64,000 nt of DNA from Gelidibacter algens (GCF_001678675.1 NZ_LZRN01000003.1:124001-188000), one strand, 5' to 3'. Shown: positions 38,948 to 48,389, counted from the first letter of the stretch. Program-made: numbers and translations. The notes: generated from the sequence alone by a model not told the origin.

Positions 38948-40489
38948 TCATAATGGAATATTCCCATGCTTGCGTTTTGGCACGTCTACGTGTTTATCTT
39001 TCAACATCGCAAAAGCCTTGATCAATTTACGTCGCGTATCTTTTGGAAGGATCACTTCATCAATAAATCCGCGTTCTGCTGCACTATAAGGATTGGCAAA
39101 AAGACGGGCGTATTCTGCTTCTTCTTCTTTCAATTTGGCGTCTTTATCCTCGGCATTATTAATTTCTTTTTTAAAGATAATTTCTGCCGCGCCTTTGGCA
39201 CCCATCACCGCAATTTCTGCACTCGGCCACGCAAAATTCATATCGGCTCCAATATGCTTGGAATTCATCACATCATAGGCGCCACCATAAGCTTTTCTGG
39301 TAATAACGGTCACTCTTGGAACGGTAGCTTCACTAAACGCATAGAGTAATTTGGCGCCGTGTACAATAATTCCGCGCCATTCTTGATCCGTTCCCGGTAA
39401 AAACCCTGGAACATCTTCCAGAACCAAGAGCGGAATGTTGAAGCAGTCACAAAATCTAACAAATCGTGCAGCTTTCTTTGAACTGTTCACATCTAGAACA
39501 CCAGCCAAATACATCGGTTGATTGGCAACAATACCAATGCTTCTGCCGCCTAATCGTGCAAATCCTACAATGATGTTTTCTGCATAATTTTTATGGATCT
39601 CATAAAAGGAATCGGTATCAATAATCCCGTTGATGACGCTGTGCATGTCATAAGGTTTGTTGGCATTATCAGGAATAATATCTGAAAGTGCATCTCTAAC
39701 TTCATCTTTTAAGTCATAAGGTAAAAGAGGAGGGGTTTCTGTATTATTTTGTGGTAAGTAGCTGATGAGTTTTTTAATATCCTCCAGACATTCCACATCG
39801 TTGGAAGATGTGATGTGAGCCACGCCTGATTTTGTTGAATGTGTGCTCGCGCCTCCCAACTCTTCTGAAGTTACATTTTCATTGGTTACTGTTTTAACCA
39901 CATTAGGGCCCGTAACAAACATATAACTCGTATCCTGGACCATAATTGTAAAATCCGTCATGGCAGGACTGTAAACCGCGCCACCGGCACAAGGCCCCAT
40001 GATGGCTGAGATTTGCGGAATTACCCCAGAAGCCTGTACATTTCTATAAAAGATATCGGCATAACCACCCAAACTTCTTACACCTTCCTGAATTCTCGCG
40101 CCACCGGAATCATTCAAGCCTATAATTGGAGCCCCAACTTTGACCGCCAAATCCATAACCTTACATATTTTCTCGGCATGCGTTTCAGATAGAGAACCGC
40201 CAAAAACCGTAAAATCCTGAGCAAACACATATACCAATTTGCCATGCACAGTGCCATAGCCGGTCACAACACCATCTCCATAGAATTGTTGTTTGTCCAT
40301 TCCAAAATCCTTGGCACGATGCGTCACTAAAGCACCAATTTCCTCAAATGAGCCATCGTCCAATAAATAATGGACACGCTCTCTTGCGGTAAGTTTCTTT
40401 TGTTTGTGTTGTTTGTCAATTCGGTCTTGTCCGCCACCAAGGTAGGCTTGAGCAAGATTATCGTTAAGGTCTTTTATTTTGGATTCCAT
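38948..40489 (-). CDS. Acyl-CoA carboxylase carboxyltransferase subunit (propionyl/acetyl-CoA)
   Basis: A 513-residue carboxyltransferase beta chain of the PccB/AccD5 type. Conserved features are [33 protein letters not shown] (CoA site and oxyanion loop), [12 protein letters not shown], and the second crotonase-like half with VPGFLPGT and [11 protein letters not shown]. It transfers the carboxyl from biotin to an acyl-CoA. With the biotin carboxylase and carrier genes upstream it makes a three-part enzyme. Propionyl-CoA is the more likely substrate by family, but not proved. Confidence 0.93.
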   Translation of the reverse strand: MESKIKDLNDNLAQAYLGGGQDRIDKQHKQKKLTARERVHYLLDDGSFEEIGALVTHRAKDFGMDKQQFYGDGVVTGYGTVHGKLVYVFAQDFTVFGGSLSETHAEKICKVMDLAVKVGAPIIGLNDSGGARIQEGVRSLGGYADIFYRNVQASGVIPQISAIMGPCAGGAVYSPAMTDFTIMVQDTSYMFVTGPNVVKTVTNENVTSEELGGASTHSTKSGVAHITSSNDVECLEDIKKLISYLPQNNTETPPLLPYDLKDEVRDALSDIIPDNANKPYDMHSVINGIIDTDSFYEIHKNYAENIIVGFARLGGRSIGIVANQPMYLAGVLDVNSSKKAARFVRFCDCFNIPLLVLEDVPGFLPGTDQEWRGIIVHGAKLLYAFSEATVPRVTVITRKAYGGAYDVMNSKHIGADMNFAWPSAEIAVMGAKGAAEIIFKKEINNAEDKDAKLKEEEAEYARLFANPYSAAERGFIDEVILPKDTRRKLIKAFAMLKDKHVDVPKRKHGNIPL

Positions 40490-40581
40490 GTGATATGTTT
40501 TCTCGCAAGGCCGCAGATCTGCCTGTTGGGAGACAGGGACGCTAACCTATTGTCATTTTTTTTACTTGTGTTTTTAAGCTC

Positions 40582-40632
40582 TGTTTTTCAACTTCAATTT
40601 CAATTTCAATTTCATTTTCAACTTCAAATTCA
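40582..40632. repeat. Hexamer tract TTCAAT between the carboxylase genes
   Basis: A run of 6-bp units (ttcaat, with a few single-base changes) fills the end of the 146-base gap between biotin carboxylase and carboxyltransferase. It abuts the stop of biotin carboxylase at 40636. Upstream in the same gap a weak hairpin, CCTGT/ACAGG, lies at 40522-40537. Unlike the other arrays in this window its period is six. Confidence 0.7.
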
Positions 40633-40635
40633 GCC

Positions 40636-42081
40636 TTAGTTCCCTCCCGGAACACGGAGTACTTTTTGATCTTCCAAATACTGTCTGACGGCGATCAACG
40701 CAGCCAAATGTGCTTCTTCTTTATGTTGTTCTTTAATTTTTTCCGCAGAATAATATTTTTTGACAAAATGGGTGTCAAAATTCCCGGAACGGAACGCCTC
40801 ATGTTCACAAACAAAAGTTCCGAAAGGAAGCGTGGTTTCGATGCCTTCCACATGATAATTGTTAATGGCGTTCAGCATTTCTTCAATGGCCTCTGCTCGT
40901 GTGTCGCCATAAGTAATCAACTTGGCAAGCATCGGATCATAATAGATAGGTATATCCATACCTTCTTCAAAGCCATTATCGACCCGAATATGATCACCTT
41001 TTGGCAATTGATATACTTCTAAATTCCCAACACTAGGCAAGAAATCATTCAGCGGATCTTCAGCATACACACGTAGTTCCAGCGCATGTCCTTTTATTTT
41101 TAAATCGTTTTGCTTAATCGGCAACACCTCACCACGGGCAACACGTATTTGGAGTTCTACCAAATCGGTATTGGTGATAAGCTCCGTCACCGGATGTTCG
41201 ACCTGTAAGCGTGTGTTCATCTCCAAAAAATAGAAGTTGAGCTGTTCATCCAAAAGAAATTCGACAGTTCCAGCGCCCACATAATCACAGGCCTGAGCGA
41301 CTTTTATAGCCGCTTCGCCCATTTTTGTACGCAGTTCTGCAGTTAACACTGATGAAGGCGCTTCTTCAATAACCTTTTGATGGCGCCGCTGGATGCTGCA
41401 TTCTCTTTCAAATAGGTGAATGGTATTCCCGTGTGTATCTGCCATCACCTGAATTTCAATATGCCGGGGAGAATTGACATATTTCTCAATAAATACAGAA
41501 CCGTCGCCAAACGCAGAGGTGGCCTCACTGATGGCGCGTTTCATTTGAGACTCCAGTTCTGACGCTTTCTCAACCACGCGCATGCCTTTCCCGCCACCAC
41601 CAGCAGATGCTTTTATCAAAATTGGATACCCAATGGAATTGGCGATGGTTTTCGCTTTTTCAACATCTGTAATCGCTTCATCTATTCCGGGAACCATTGG
41701 AATGTCGTAATGTTTGACAGCTTCCTTGGCTGCTAATTTACTCCCCATTATTTTGATGGCTTTAGATTTTGGACCGATAAAAATAATGTCATTCGCTTCA
41801 CAAGCTTCTGCGAAATCGGCATTTTCACTCAAAAAGCCGTATCCGGGATGGATCGCATCAACGTTCAGACGTTTTGCCACTTTTATAATTTTATCACCAA
41901 GCAAATAGGACTGGTTGGAAGGTGCCTCGCCTATTAAAACCGCTTCATCTGCAAACCTGACATGAGGCGAATTTCTATCGGCAGTAGAATACACAGCCAC
42001 CGTTTTAATGCCCATTTTCTTTGCCGTTTTCATAACTCGAATGGCGATTTCTCCTCTATTTGCAACTAGTATTTTCTTCAT
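40636..42081 (-). CDS. Biotin carboxylase subunit of acyl-CoA carboxylase
   Basis: A 481-residue ATP-grasp biotin carboxylase. The N-terminus KKILVANRGEIAIRVM is standard. The glycine-rich ATP lid GGGGKGMR is at 161-168, with FIEKYVNSPRHIEIQV, LEMNTRLQVEHPVTE and RVYAEDP downstream. It carboxylates biotin on the carrier protein using ATP and bicarbonate. It lies 111 bases downstream of the carrier gene on the same strand. Confidence 0.95.
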   Translation of the reverse strand: MKKILVANRGEIAIRVMKTAKKMGIKTVAVYSTADRNSPHVRFADEAVLIGEAPSNQSYLLGDKIIKVAKRLNVDAIHPGYGFLSENADFAEACEANDIIFIGPKSKAIKIMGSKLAAKEAVKHYDIPMVPGIDEAITDVEKAKTIANSIGYPILIKASAGGGGKGMRVVEKASELESQMKRAISEATSAFGDGSVFIEKYVNSPRHIEIQVMADTHGNTIHLFERECSIQRRHQKVIEEAPSSVLTAELRTKMGEAAIKVAQACDYVGAGTVEFLLDEQLNFYFLEMNTRLQVEHPVTELITNTDLVELQIRVARGEVLPIKQNDLKIKGHALELRVYAEDPLNDFLPSVGNLEVYQLPKGDHIRVDNGFEEGMDIPIYYDPMLAKLITYGDTRAEAIEEMLNAINNYHVEGIETTLPFGTFVCEHEAFRSGNFDTHFVKKYYSAEKIKEQHKEEAHLAALIAVRQYLEDQKVLRVPGGN

Positions 42082-42100
42082 TGAAAAAAGTTATTTTTTC

Positions 42101-42120
42101 ATTCTCGCGAAGGCGGGAAT
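42101..42120. repeat. REP-like hairpin between carrier and carboxylase genes
   Basis: ATTCTCGC-gaag-GCGGGAAT forms an 8-bp stem with one G-T pair. This is the dispersed TTCCCGC...GCGGGAA class of palindrome seen between genes in many bacteria. Only one copy is in this window. It may also slow RNase decay or set relative expression of the two subunits. Confidence 0.5.
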
Positions 42121-42192
42121 CTGGTTCTGCTACGAACAAATCATTTTTTTGCCAGTAACCTTGTCTTGCTATTCATTTACTCATGTGGCAGT

Positions 42193-42678
42193 TTATTCAA
42201 ACTCCACCAACAATTGATTCTTATCTACCGCATCTCCTTTTTTGGCAGAAATGGCTTTGATCGTTCCGTCTCTTGGAGACGTAATTACATTCTCCATTTT
42301 CATAGCTTCCAAAATCAGGAGTGGATCATTTTCTTTAACTTCATCACCAACATTCACACTCATTTCAAGAATTAGCCCAGGCATTGGCGCAGTAATTCTA
42401 TCAATCTTTTTAGAGCTTCCAATTTCAAAACCTAAATCCTTTATCAGTTGATCTAAGCTATTGTTAATGTTTATGTTGTAGACGTTATTGTTGACTTTTA
42501 CTTTATATGATTTTTTTGAATAATCTTCTGAGATAATGGTCACTTCAAAAGAGCTATTATCATGTAGCACGTGGTATTTTGAAGCTGCAGTTTTTATGAT
42601 ATCCAATTCAGAAAGTGACGCGGAGTCGATATTGAAATCATAGGAATTATTAACGTTGACTGAGAAGGTTTGCTTCAT
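42193..42678 (-). CDS. Biotin carboxyl carrier protein (acyl-CoA carboxylase)
   Basis: A 161-residue protein with a variable N-terminal half and a C-terminal biotinyl domain (about 93-161). The biotin lysine is K127 in EAMKMEN. It begins the carboxylase operon. The order carrier, biotin carboxylase, carboxyltransferase on one strand fits an acetyl/propionyl-CoA carboxylase complex. The N-terminal half resembles the short BT-domain-like linkers of such carriers. Confidence 0.92.
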   Translation of the reverse strand: MKQTFSVNVNNSYDFNIDSASLSELDIIKTAASKYHVLHDNSSFEVTIISEDYSKKSYKVKVNNNVYNININNSLDQLIKDLGFEIGSSKKIDRITAPMPGLILEMSVNVGDEVKENDPLLILEAMKMENVITSPRDGTIKAISAKKGDAVDKNQLLVEFE

Positions 42679-42751
42679 TTTTTAACTATTTATTTGAACT
42701 ACTAAATTACGGATTCCTTTTCTATTCGCCTTTTTAAATTGGCTATTCTCT

Positions 42752-43429
42752 TTATTTTGGTCTGAAATATGAAATGTTCTGGTGTCTTTTAATAGCTTTT
42801 CTGGAAAGTAGAATAGCGATAGACAGCGATATAAAAGCACCCATCCAGATCCCAGGAACAAAATCTATAAACAGAAAAAAGTCATAAGCCCCATGGAATA
42901 AGACCGCGAGAAATAATCCTGTTAGATTTAGAACTATACGGTTATTGGAAAACTTTGCTTTCCCAATATAATAACCCATTAGGATGGCAAATGTGGCGTG
43001 GGCAGGAATTGCCGTAAATGCTCTGATGATGGCAACTTCCATACCGCCTTGAAGCACATACATTAAGTTTTCTGTAGCCGCAAAACCCATAGAGACCATT
43101 ACGGCGTAGACAATGCCGTCAAAAGGCTCATTGAATTCGTCATGAGATTGTGCGTAGTAGCGTACAATAATATACTTGCTAAATTCTTCTGAAAGGCCAA
43201 CAACAAAAAATGCTTTGATGAACTGTTCATAAATACTGTTATGGTTTTTTAAAGGCAATGGAATATCGATAATGACATAAAGCAGCGTTGTGATTATCAC
43301 GCTTACAATAGCGCCTAACAAAAAATTGTAAACCAATAATCGCGTCGGTTCCTTTTCATATTTATCTTGTATGAAAATGTAAAGGATGACGATAAGCACC
43401 GGAGAGATGGCCAGCAATAGTAGGGTCAT
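42752..43429 (-). CDS. PrsW-family intramembrane metalloprotease-like protein
   Basis: A 225-residue protein with about seven transmembrane helices and the PrsW signatures. FFVVGLSEEFSKYI carries the EE motif, GIVYAVMVSMGFAATENLMY the E-N pair, and FHGAYDFFLF the conserved H. PrsW cleaves anti-sigma factors in Bacillus; targets here are unknown. Its ATG overlaps the stop of the NUDIX gene by four bases (ATGA, 43426-43429). Confidence 0.87.
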   Translation of the reverse strand: MTLLLLAISPVLIVILYIFIQDKYEKEPTRLLVYNFLLGAIVSVIITTLLYVIIDIPLPLKNHNSIYEQFIKAFFVVGLSEEFSKYIIVRYYAQSHDEFNEPFDGIVYAVMVSMGFAATENLMYVLQGGMEVAIIRAFTAIPAHATFAILMGYYIGKAKFSNNRIVLNLTGLFLAVLFHGAYDFFLFIDFVPGIWMGAFISLSIAILLSRKAIKRHQNISYFRPK

Positions 43430-43995
43430 GCTTTTTTATTTAAAAGTCGGTTTTCAATGGCCTTAATAACTTCAAGGTAATAGGAGGTGTTGCTCGACAC
43501 AAAATGACTGTTTGATGCACTGTTTTTTAAAAGTTCATGAAATTGAGGAATGCTTATAAACTTTACTTGTCCCACTTCATCTGTATCTAATTTTAGGTCT
43601 TTTAAGGAGCATTGCGTCTCTACAATATAGGTGTGGTGGAATTCATTGTCCTTAATGCCATTGGGGTAGCTTTGGAAACATTTGTACACACCAATTTTTC
43701 CCAGATCCTCTTCTGAAATTATAAGACCAATTTCCTCTCGTGTTTCTCTAATGGCGGCATCTTCAATGGTTTCGCCTGCATCCACATGGCCCGCAACAGA
43801 AACGTCCCAAAGTAAGGGGTAAACGGTTTTGGAAGCAGCCCGTTGTGCCAATAATATTTCGGCATTTGTATTGTAAAACCAGACATGGGCAGTGTCATGA
43901 TAATAGCCTTGCGTATGGATTTCTGATTTTAGGCAAGTTTTCCCAGTAGGCGATCCATCTGCATTTAAAATCGCAATGTATTCTTCTGTCTCCAT
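43426..43995 (-). CDS. NUDIX hydrolase (IDI-like)
   Basis: A 189-residue NUDIX protein. The Nudix box is complete at 69-91: G69, E75, R83, E84, E87, E88 and G90. The upstream HVWFYN and the overall layout resemble the isopentenyl-diphosphate-isomerase-like and YfcD-type subgroup. The substrate, probably a nucleotide- or isoprenoid-type diphosphate, cannot be named. It starts one base after the stop of the class V aminotransferase gene and overlaps prsW by four bases. Confidence 0.9.
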   Translation of the reverse strand: METEEYIAILNADGSPTGKTCLKSEIHTQGYYHDTAHVWFYNTNAEILLAQRAASKTVYPLLWDVSVAGHVDAGETIEDAAIRETREEIGLIISEEDLGKIGVYKCFQSYPNGIKDNEFHHTYIVETQCSLKDLKLDTDEVGQVKFISIPQFHELLKNSASNSHFVSSNTSYYLEVIKAIENRLLNKKA

Positions 43996-43996
43996 C

Positions 43997-45157
43997 TTAA
44001 TTTATAACAGATTTTAAGCAATTTAAAAATCTTTCAAAATCTTTTTCGGTATTGAAAAAATGACAAGATAAACGCACGTAATTGCCTCTAAATGAAACAA
44101 ATATCTGTTGATCAGAAAGCGCTTTTTTAAAGGCTTTTATATTTATTGATTCTGGCAATTCGAGTCCGAAAAGGTGATGGCTTCTATAATCATCGGCTTC
44201 AATATAGCAGCCTAGATTCCTGAGTTCTTCTACCGCTTTTACTGAAATTCCTCTACAATAGTTTTGAACAGCTTCGGGCGTCCATAAAAGCACTTGTTTT
44301 AAAGCTTCCAACTGCATATTAACGTGAATAAAACTGCCACTTTCTCCCATTACATATCTGTTGGCAAGAGGCTTGTATTCATGTTGATATCGCGTTAAGT
44401 CGGGTAATTTATGGCTATCTAACCTATTGGTCCAATTTTCTTCCAAAGGCTCGCCGCCATCAAAATAAGGTCCGTAATAGGCATAGCCGCAGCCGTAAGG
44501 TCCGAAAAGCCACTTATAGCCTGCACAAATTAAGGCATCGGGCTGGATTTCTTTGACCGAAAAGGGGAGGGCACCTACTGATTGGCTGCCATCAATGATC
44601 AATAACGCATCATGCATTCGAGTTTTTTCTCTAATGGCTTTCAAATCGAATAAAGCACCACTGGACCAATGGATGTTGCCCATGGCCACTACCGCAGTGG
44701 AATCATCAATGGCTTCCAAAATAGCTTCGTTCCATAATTTGGCGCGATTGCTTGTGGTTTTGGGTGCTTGAACTATTTTTAAATGGGCTTTATATGTATC
44801 GGTTAATTTCTTCCAAGAATAATAATTACTTGGGAATTGTTCCTGCATTAGCACCACGGTATCTCCGGCATTTAACTCAATGTTATTTGCAACTGTGGCA
44901 ATTCCGTAAGACACCGATGGAATACTTGCAACACGCTCAAATTCATCTAACTGAATGAGTTCAGCAAATCTTTTCTTTAACTCAATTACAGGGTCAAAAA
45001 AATCGGATGACGGAATAAGATAAGGTCTACTTTTTTGCAAAACAGCATCAATTCCCGCTTGCTCTACTGCTTTAAACGACGGTGAAAGACTCGCCGTGTT
45101 TAAATAGCAAATATCCTCAGGAATATCAAATAGATCTTTTTGTTGTGAAGTATCCAT
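43997..45157 (-). CDS. Class V aminotransferase-fold PLP enzyme
   Basis: A 386-residue enzyme of the aminotransferase class V fold (isopenicillin-N-epimerase/cysteine-desulfurase-like). The PLP lysine is K215 in CAGYKWLFGPYG, with D189 in LIIDGSQSVG. No catalytic Cys of a desulfurase was found in the expected C-terminal loop. The reaction cannot be named. Its ATG shares one base with the stop of the M42 gene (TAATG, 45155-45159), so the two are translated together. Confidence 0.85.
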   Translation of the reverse strand: MDTSQQKDLFDIPEDICYLNTASLSPSFKAVEQAGIDAVLQKSRPYLIPSSDFFDPVIELKKRFAELIQLDEFERVASIPSVSYGIATVANNIELNAGDTVVLMQEQFPSNYYSWKKLTDTYKAHLKIVQAPKTTSNRAKLWNEAILEAIDDSTAVVAMGNIHWSSGALFDLKAIREKTRMHDALLIIDGSQSVGALPFSVKEIQPDALICAGYKWLFGPYGCGYAYYGPYFDGGEPLEENWTNRLDSHKLPDLTRYQHEYKPLANRYVMGESGSFIHVNMQLEALKQVLLWTPEAVQNYCRGISVKAVEELRNLGCYIEADDYRSHHLFGLELPESINIKAFKKALSDQQIFVSFRGNYVRLSCHFFNTEKDFERFLNCLKSVIN

Positions 45158-46248
45158 TAGTTTTCAAAATAACTAAAACTATCGTTTTCTTTTATGTTCA
45201 ATAAGGATTCATAAATTAATTTGATCACGTTTTCAACATCGTCTCTGTGCACCATTTCCACCGTGGTATGCATGTAACGCAGTGGCAATGAAATCAACGC
45301 ACTCGCCACGCCCATACCGCTATAGGCAAAAGCATCAGTGTCAGTGCCAGTCGCTCTCGAGCATGCGGAACGTTGGAACGGAATCTTATTGCTTTCTGCC
45401 GTTTCAGTAATCAAATCCCTCAATTTCTGCTGCACAGCCGGCGCATACGCTACCACAGGACCCAAGCCGAGTTCCAAATGCCCTTCTTTTTTCTTATCGA
45501 TCATTGGCGTGGTTGTATCGTGGGTGACGTCAGTAACTATAGCTACATTAGGTTTGATGCGTTCTGCAATCATTTCTGCACCACGCAGTCCAATTTCTTC
45601 CTGAACGGAATTGGTAATGTAAAGTCCGAAAGGCAAGGTCTTTTTATTTTCGTGCAACAAACGTGCTACTTGGGCGATCATGAAACCGCCAATACGGTTG
45701 TCAATGGCGCGACACACAAATTTATCCTTATTAAGAATATGAAAGGTGTCAGGATAAGTGATAACGCATCCAACATGGACACCCATTTTTTCAACTTCCT
45801 CTTTGTTTTTGGCACCAACATCAATAGTAATATTTTCTGGTTTTGGCGCTTCTTCCTTGGCTTTATCTCGGGTGTGAATTGCCGGCCATCCAAAAACACC
45901 TTTGACGATGCCACTTTTGGTATGGATGTTTACAATTTTGCTCGGAGCAATTTGATGGTCACTACCACCATTTCTAATCACGTAAATCAGGCCATTATCT
46001 GCGATATAATTGACATACCACGAAATTTCATCCGCATGTCCTTCAATGACTACTTTGTATTTTGCTTTCGGATTGATTACGCCTACGGCGGTCCCGTAAG
46101 TGTCCGTGATAAATTCGTCAACATAAGGTGTAAGGTAATCCATCCATAATTTTTGGCCGGTCCATTCGTACCCTGTTGGGGAAGCGTTATTTAAATAGTT
46201 TTCTAAAAATTCTAATGATTTGTTGTCTAAAATGTTCTTTTTTGGCAT
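45157..46248 (-). CDS. M42 family metallopeptidase (glutamyl/leucyl aminopeptidase-like)
   Basis: A 363-residue cytosolic aminopeptidase of family M42. Metal and catalytic residues are visible: H71 and D73 in GHADEISW, D183 in IDNRIGG, E217/E218 in QEEIGLRGAEM, D240 in VTDVTHD, and a C-terminal His in LRYMHTTVEMVH. It would trim N-terminal residues from peptides as a large oligomer. It diverges from the DUF4294 gene with 101 bases between. Confidence 0.92.
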   Translation of the reverse strand: MPKKNILDNKSLEFLENYLNNASPTGYEWTGQKLWMDYLTPYVDEFITDTYGTAVGVINPKAKYKVVIEGHADEISWYVNYIADNGLIYVIRNGGSDHQIAPSKIVNIHTKSGIVKGVFGWPAIHTRDKAKEEAPKPENITIDVGAKNKEEVEKMGVHVGCVITYPDTFHILNKDKFVCRAIDNRIGGFMIAQVARLLHENKKTLPFGLYITNSVQEEIGLRGAEMIAERIKPNVAIVTDVTHDTTTPMIDKKKEGHLELGLGPVVAYAPAVQQKLRDLITETAESNKIPFQRSACSRATGTDTDAFAYSGMGVASALISLPLRYMHTTVEMVHRDDVENVIKLIYESLLNIKENDSFSYFEN

Positions 46249-46315
46249 GAATAAATATTTTGTCTAAAATTAGTAATATTAATAGGATTTTAAGGTTAAT
46301 GCTTATGTAAATTCT

Positions 46316-46323
46316 TAATTTTG
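46316..46323 (+). promoter_or_regulatory. Candidate -7 box for DUF4294
   Basis: TAATTTTG matches TAnnTTTG exactly and lies 26 bases before the ATG at 46350. No clear -33 TTTG is at the usual spacing. Confidence 0.4.
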
Positions 46324-46349
46324 GAATGATTTTAGCGCATGTGCACCAA

Positions 46350-47027
46350 ATGAAATTAATAACCTACATTCTTGTTTTTTTACCCACTTTAATCTTTGCT
46401 CAGGTAGTTCCTGTTGAGCAAGATTCAACTACAGTAGACTATTATTACATTGATGGTGATTCGATTCCTGTGGCCATCATTGATTTGGATCCCGTAGTGG
46501 TGTTGAATAGATTGAAGTTTGATGATAAAGAGGCGCGCATTCGGTATTTGATTTTAAAGCGGAAAACAATAAAGGTGTATCCGTATGCAAAATTGGCAGC
46601 AGAACGTTTGGTGGAACTTAATAAGCGTTTGGCAACCTTAGAGCGTAAAAGTCAAAAGCGCCAATATGCAAAAATTATCCAGAAGTATATTGAAGAGGAA
46701 TTTTCGGCTGAACTCAAGAAACTCACCCGAACTGAGGGCCAAATTCTGGTGAAGTTAATTCACAGACAAACTGGGGAAACTACATTTGAGTTAATTAAGG
46801 AATTACGCAGTGGCTGGCGTGCGTTTTGGTTCCATAATACTGCTAAATTTTTTGATATTTCTTTGAAGGAGGAGTTCAATCCTTTAGACGTCAGCGAAGA
46901 TTATTTGATAGAAGATATCTTGGAACGCGCTTTTCAAAGCGGACAGTTGGAACGTCAGAAATCTGCATTTCCTGTTGACTATTTTGATCTCAAAACCAAA
47001 TGGGCTTCTAAAAGCGTGAAAAACTAA
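46350..47027 (+). CDS. DUF4294 family exported protein
   Basis: A 225-residue protein with a signal peptide (KLITYILVFLPTLIFAQ), reached by starting at 46350; an upstream ATG at 46326 would add eight unrelated residues. The mature part is rich in charged helices (YAKLAAERLVELNKRLATLE, AELKKLTRTEGQILVKLI) and matches the DUF4294 family of Bacteroidota. Function is unknown. Its stop overlaps the next ATG by one base (TAATG). Confidence 0.85.
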   Translation: MKLITYILVFLPTLIFAQVVPVEQDSTTVDYYYIDGDSIPVAIIDLDPVVVLNRLKFDDKEARIRYLILKRKTIKVYPYAKLAAERLVELNKRLATLERKSQKRQYAKIIQKYIEEEFSAELKKLTRTEGQILVKLIHRQTGETTFELIKELRSGWRAFWFHNTAKFFDISLKEEFNPLDVSEDYLIEDILERAFQSGQLERQKSAFPVDYFDLKTKWASKSVKN

Positions 47028-47653
47028 TGCGTATACAATCTGATCTTGAAGAAAAATTAAACGCATGGACCCACGGATTTGGGGCACTTTTAGGAATTAC
47101 AGGCTTGGTGTTATTGATCAGTTTTAAAGAGCACAAAGCAGACTGGAGTTTGTTTAGTGTTATTATTTATGGCATCTCTATTATTATATTGTTTTTAGCT
47201 TCGGCAATTTACCACTCCGTTACTGGAGAAAGACGGAAACATTATTTCAGGATCATTGATCATATCAGCATTTATCTCTTGATTGCAGGCACCTATACGC
47301 CAGTTACCCTGATTGCTTTAAATGATAGTTTGGGGTGGCCATTATTTTGGAGTGTTTGGGCTATTGCGGGTTTTGGATTGATACTCAAATTATTCTTTAC
47401 CGAGAAATTCGAAATAGTATCCACTTTGCTTTATCTCGTAATGGGCTGGCTGATTGTTTTTGATTTCAGTAATCTTTCGCAATGGATTGGCCCCAATGGT
47501 GTCAAACTATTTATTGCTGGGGGCGCTTTTTACACCATCGGCATCATTTTTTATGCGGTTCACAAAATCCCTTATAACCATGTTATTTGGCATTTATTTG
47601 TACTTGGAGGTGCTATTTGCCACTATTTGATGATTTTTCTTTATGTGTTGTAA
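47027..47653 (+). CDS. Hemolysin III / YqfA-type membrane protein
   Basis: A 208-residue, seven-helix membrane protein of the hemolysin III (PAQR) family. NAWTHGFGALLG, SAIYHSVTGERRKHYFRIIDH and a C-terminal HLFVLGGAICHYLMI carry the conserved histidines and acidic residues. Despite the name, most bacterial members are not shown to lyse cells. It is translationally coupled to DUF4294. Confidence 0.9.
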   Translation: MRIQSDLEEKLNAWTHGFGALLGITGLVLLISFKEHKADWSLFSVIIYGISIIILFLASAIYHSVTGERRKHYFRIIDHISIYLLIAGTYTPVTLIALNDSLGWPLFWSVWAIAGFGLILKLFFTEKFEIVSTLLYLVMGWLIVFDFSNLSQWIGPNGVKLFIAGGAFYTIGIIFYAVHKIPYNHVIWHLFVLGGAICHYLMIFLYVL

Positions 47654-47663
47654 AAGTGGGTGA

Positions 47664-48389
47664 TTATGTTCTGAATTTATCTTCTTTCCATTTTGTGGGA
47701 TTGTTAATAATATAATTTGAAATAGTTTGAAATGCCCTTTCATCTCTTATTATGTTGTCGTAAAATCGGGTTTGCCATTCAAAATCAAGGTTTAAGCGGT
47801 GCGCGTGTTTGGTTACGGCAGATTTATAGCCGCCAATAATGGAGGAGATGGAGTTTTTGCCAGGATTTCGTAGGCGTTTTTGGCCGATGGATTGTTGGGG
47901 ATTGGGGTTTTTATTCGGATTGCGGAATCCATCCGCATCGGAATTAGGATATTCATCCGCATCGGGATTTTGATTGCCATCCGAATGGATGATTTTATGC
48001 GAATCGGGATTAGGATATTCATCCGCATCACGAAGAGACAAGGCATGCCTTGTCTGTACTTCGGAATCAGGATTATTGTTAATTGGATTCCCATCCGCAT
48101 GATCAATATCAGAATCAGAATTGATGATCAAAATGCCATGAATATGATTAGGCATCACGATAAATTCGCCAAAAGTTAGATTTTTAGAATGGTGTTTTAT
48201 TTCATGCCAGAAAACATCTGCCAATACACCAACATCGCTTAATTTCATTTCATTGTTCACGACCTCACCAAAATAATGGATCCTGTTTTTTGTACAGATT
48301 GTTATGAAATAAGCCCCGTTCCAACGATAATCCCACGTTTGCATGCGTGCCGATGGAATACGATATTTGTTTTGAAATTTATCGGTCAT
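47664..48389 (-). CDS. REP-associated tyrosine transposase (Y1, HUH) with a repeat-rich insert
   Basis: A 241-residue Y1-type transposase (RAYT/TnpA-REP). The HUH motif is H82-I-H84 in MPNHIHGIL. The catalytic Tyr is probably Y188 in SIIGGYKSAVTKHAHRL. Between these, residues about 91-170 form an insert rich in D, N and P, built partly of two copies of DADEYPN (121-127 and 143-149). DNA for the insert includes a 20-bp palindrome. RAYTs nick single-stranded DNA at REP hairpins and are thought to spread them. The gene lies 10 bases from the convergent hemolysin III gene and may be active. Confidence 0.9.
   Translation of the reverse strand: MTDKFQNKYRIPSARMQTWDYRWNGAYFITICTKNRIHYFGEVVNNEMKLSDVGVLADVFWHEIKHHSKNLTFGEFIVMPNHIHGILIINSDSDIDHADGNPINNNPDSEVQTRHALSLRDADEYPNPDSHKIIHSDGNQNPDADEYPNSDADGFRNPNKNPNPQQSIGQKRLRNPGKNSISSIIGGYKSAVTKHAHRLNLDFEWQTRFYDNIIRDERAFQTISNYIINNPTKWKEDKFRT
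47943..48029. repeat. 21-bp direct repeats inside the transposase insert
   Basis: An identical 21-base stretch occurs at 47943-47963 and 48009-48029, separated by 45 bases with partial further copies between. On the coding strand both encode ADEYPN-type residues. This is the sign of slippage or stepwise duplication within the gene. Confidence 0.85.
48036..48055. repeat. REP-like 20-bp palindrome inside the transposase gene
   Basis: AGACAAGGCATGCCTTGTCT is a perfect 20-bp palindrome. The flanks CGAAG (48031-48035) and CTTCG (48059-48063) can extend the hairpin with a small bulge. It is read in frame as QTRHALS (residues 112-118). It has the look of the REP hairpins that this transposase class acts on. 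Confidence 0.85.

Noticed and set aside
45373-46149. Long plus-strand ORF (258 aa) opposite the M42 peptidase gene
   Set aside because: It lies wholly antisense to a well-conserved peptidase with intact catalytic residues; its translation has no recognisable domain.
47880-48179. Plus-strand ORF rich in RIGIRIFIRI repeats
   Set aside because: It is the antisense reading of the transposase insert repeats, not a gene.
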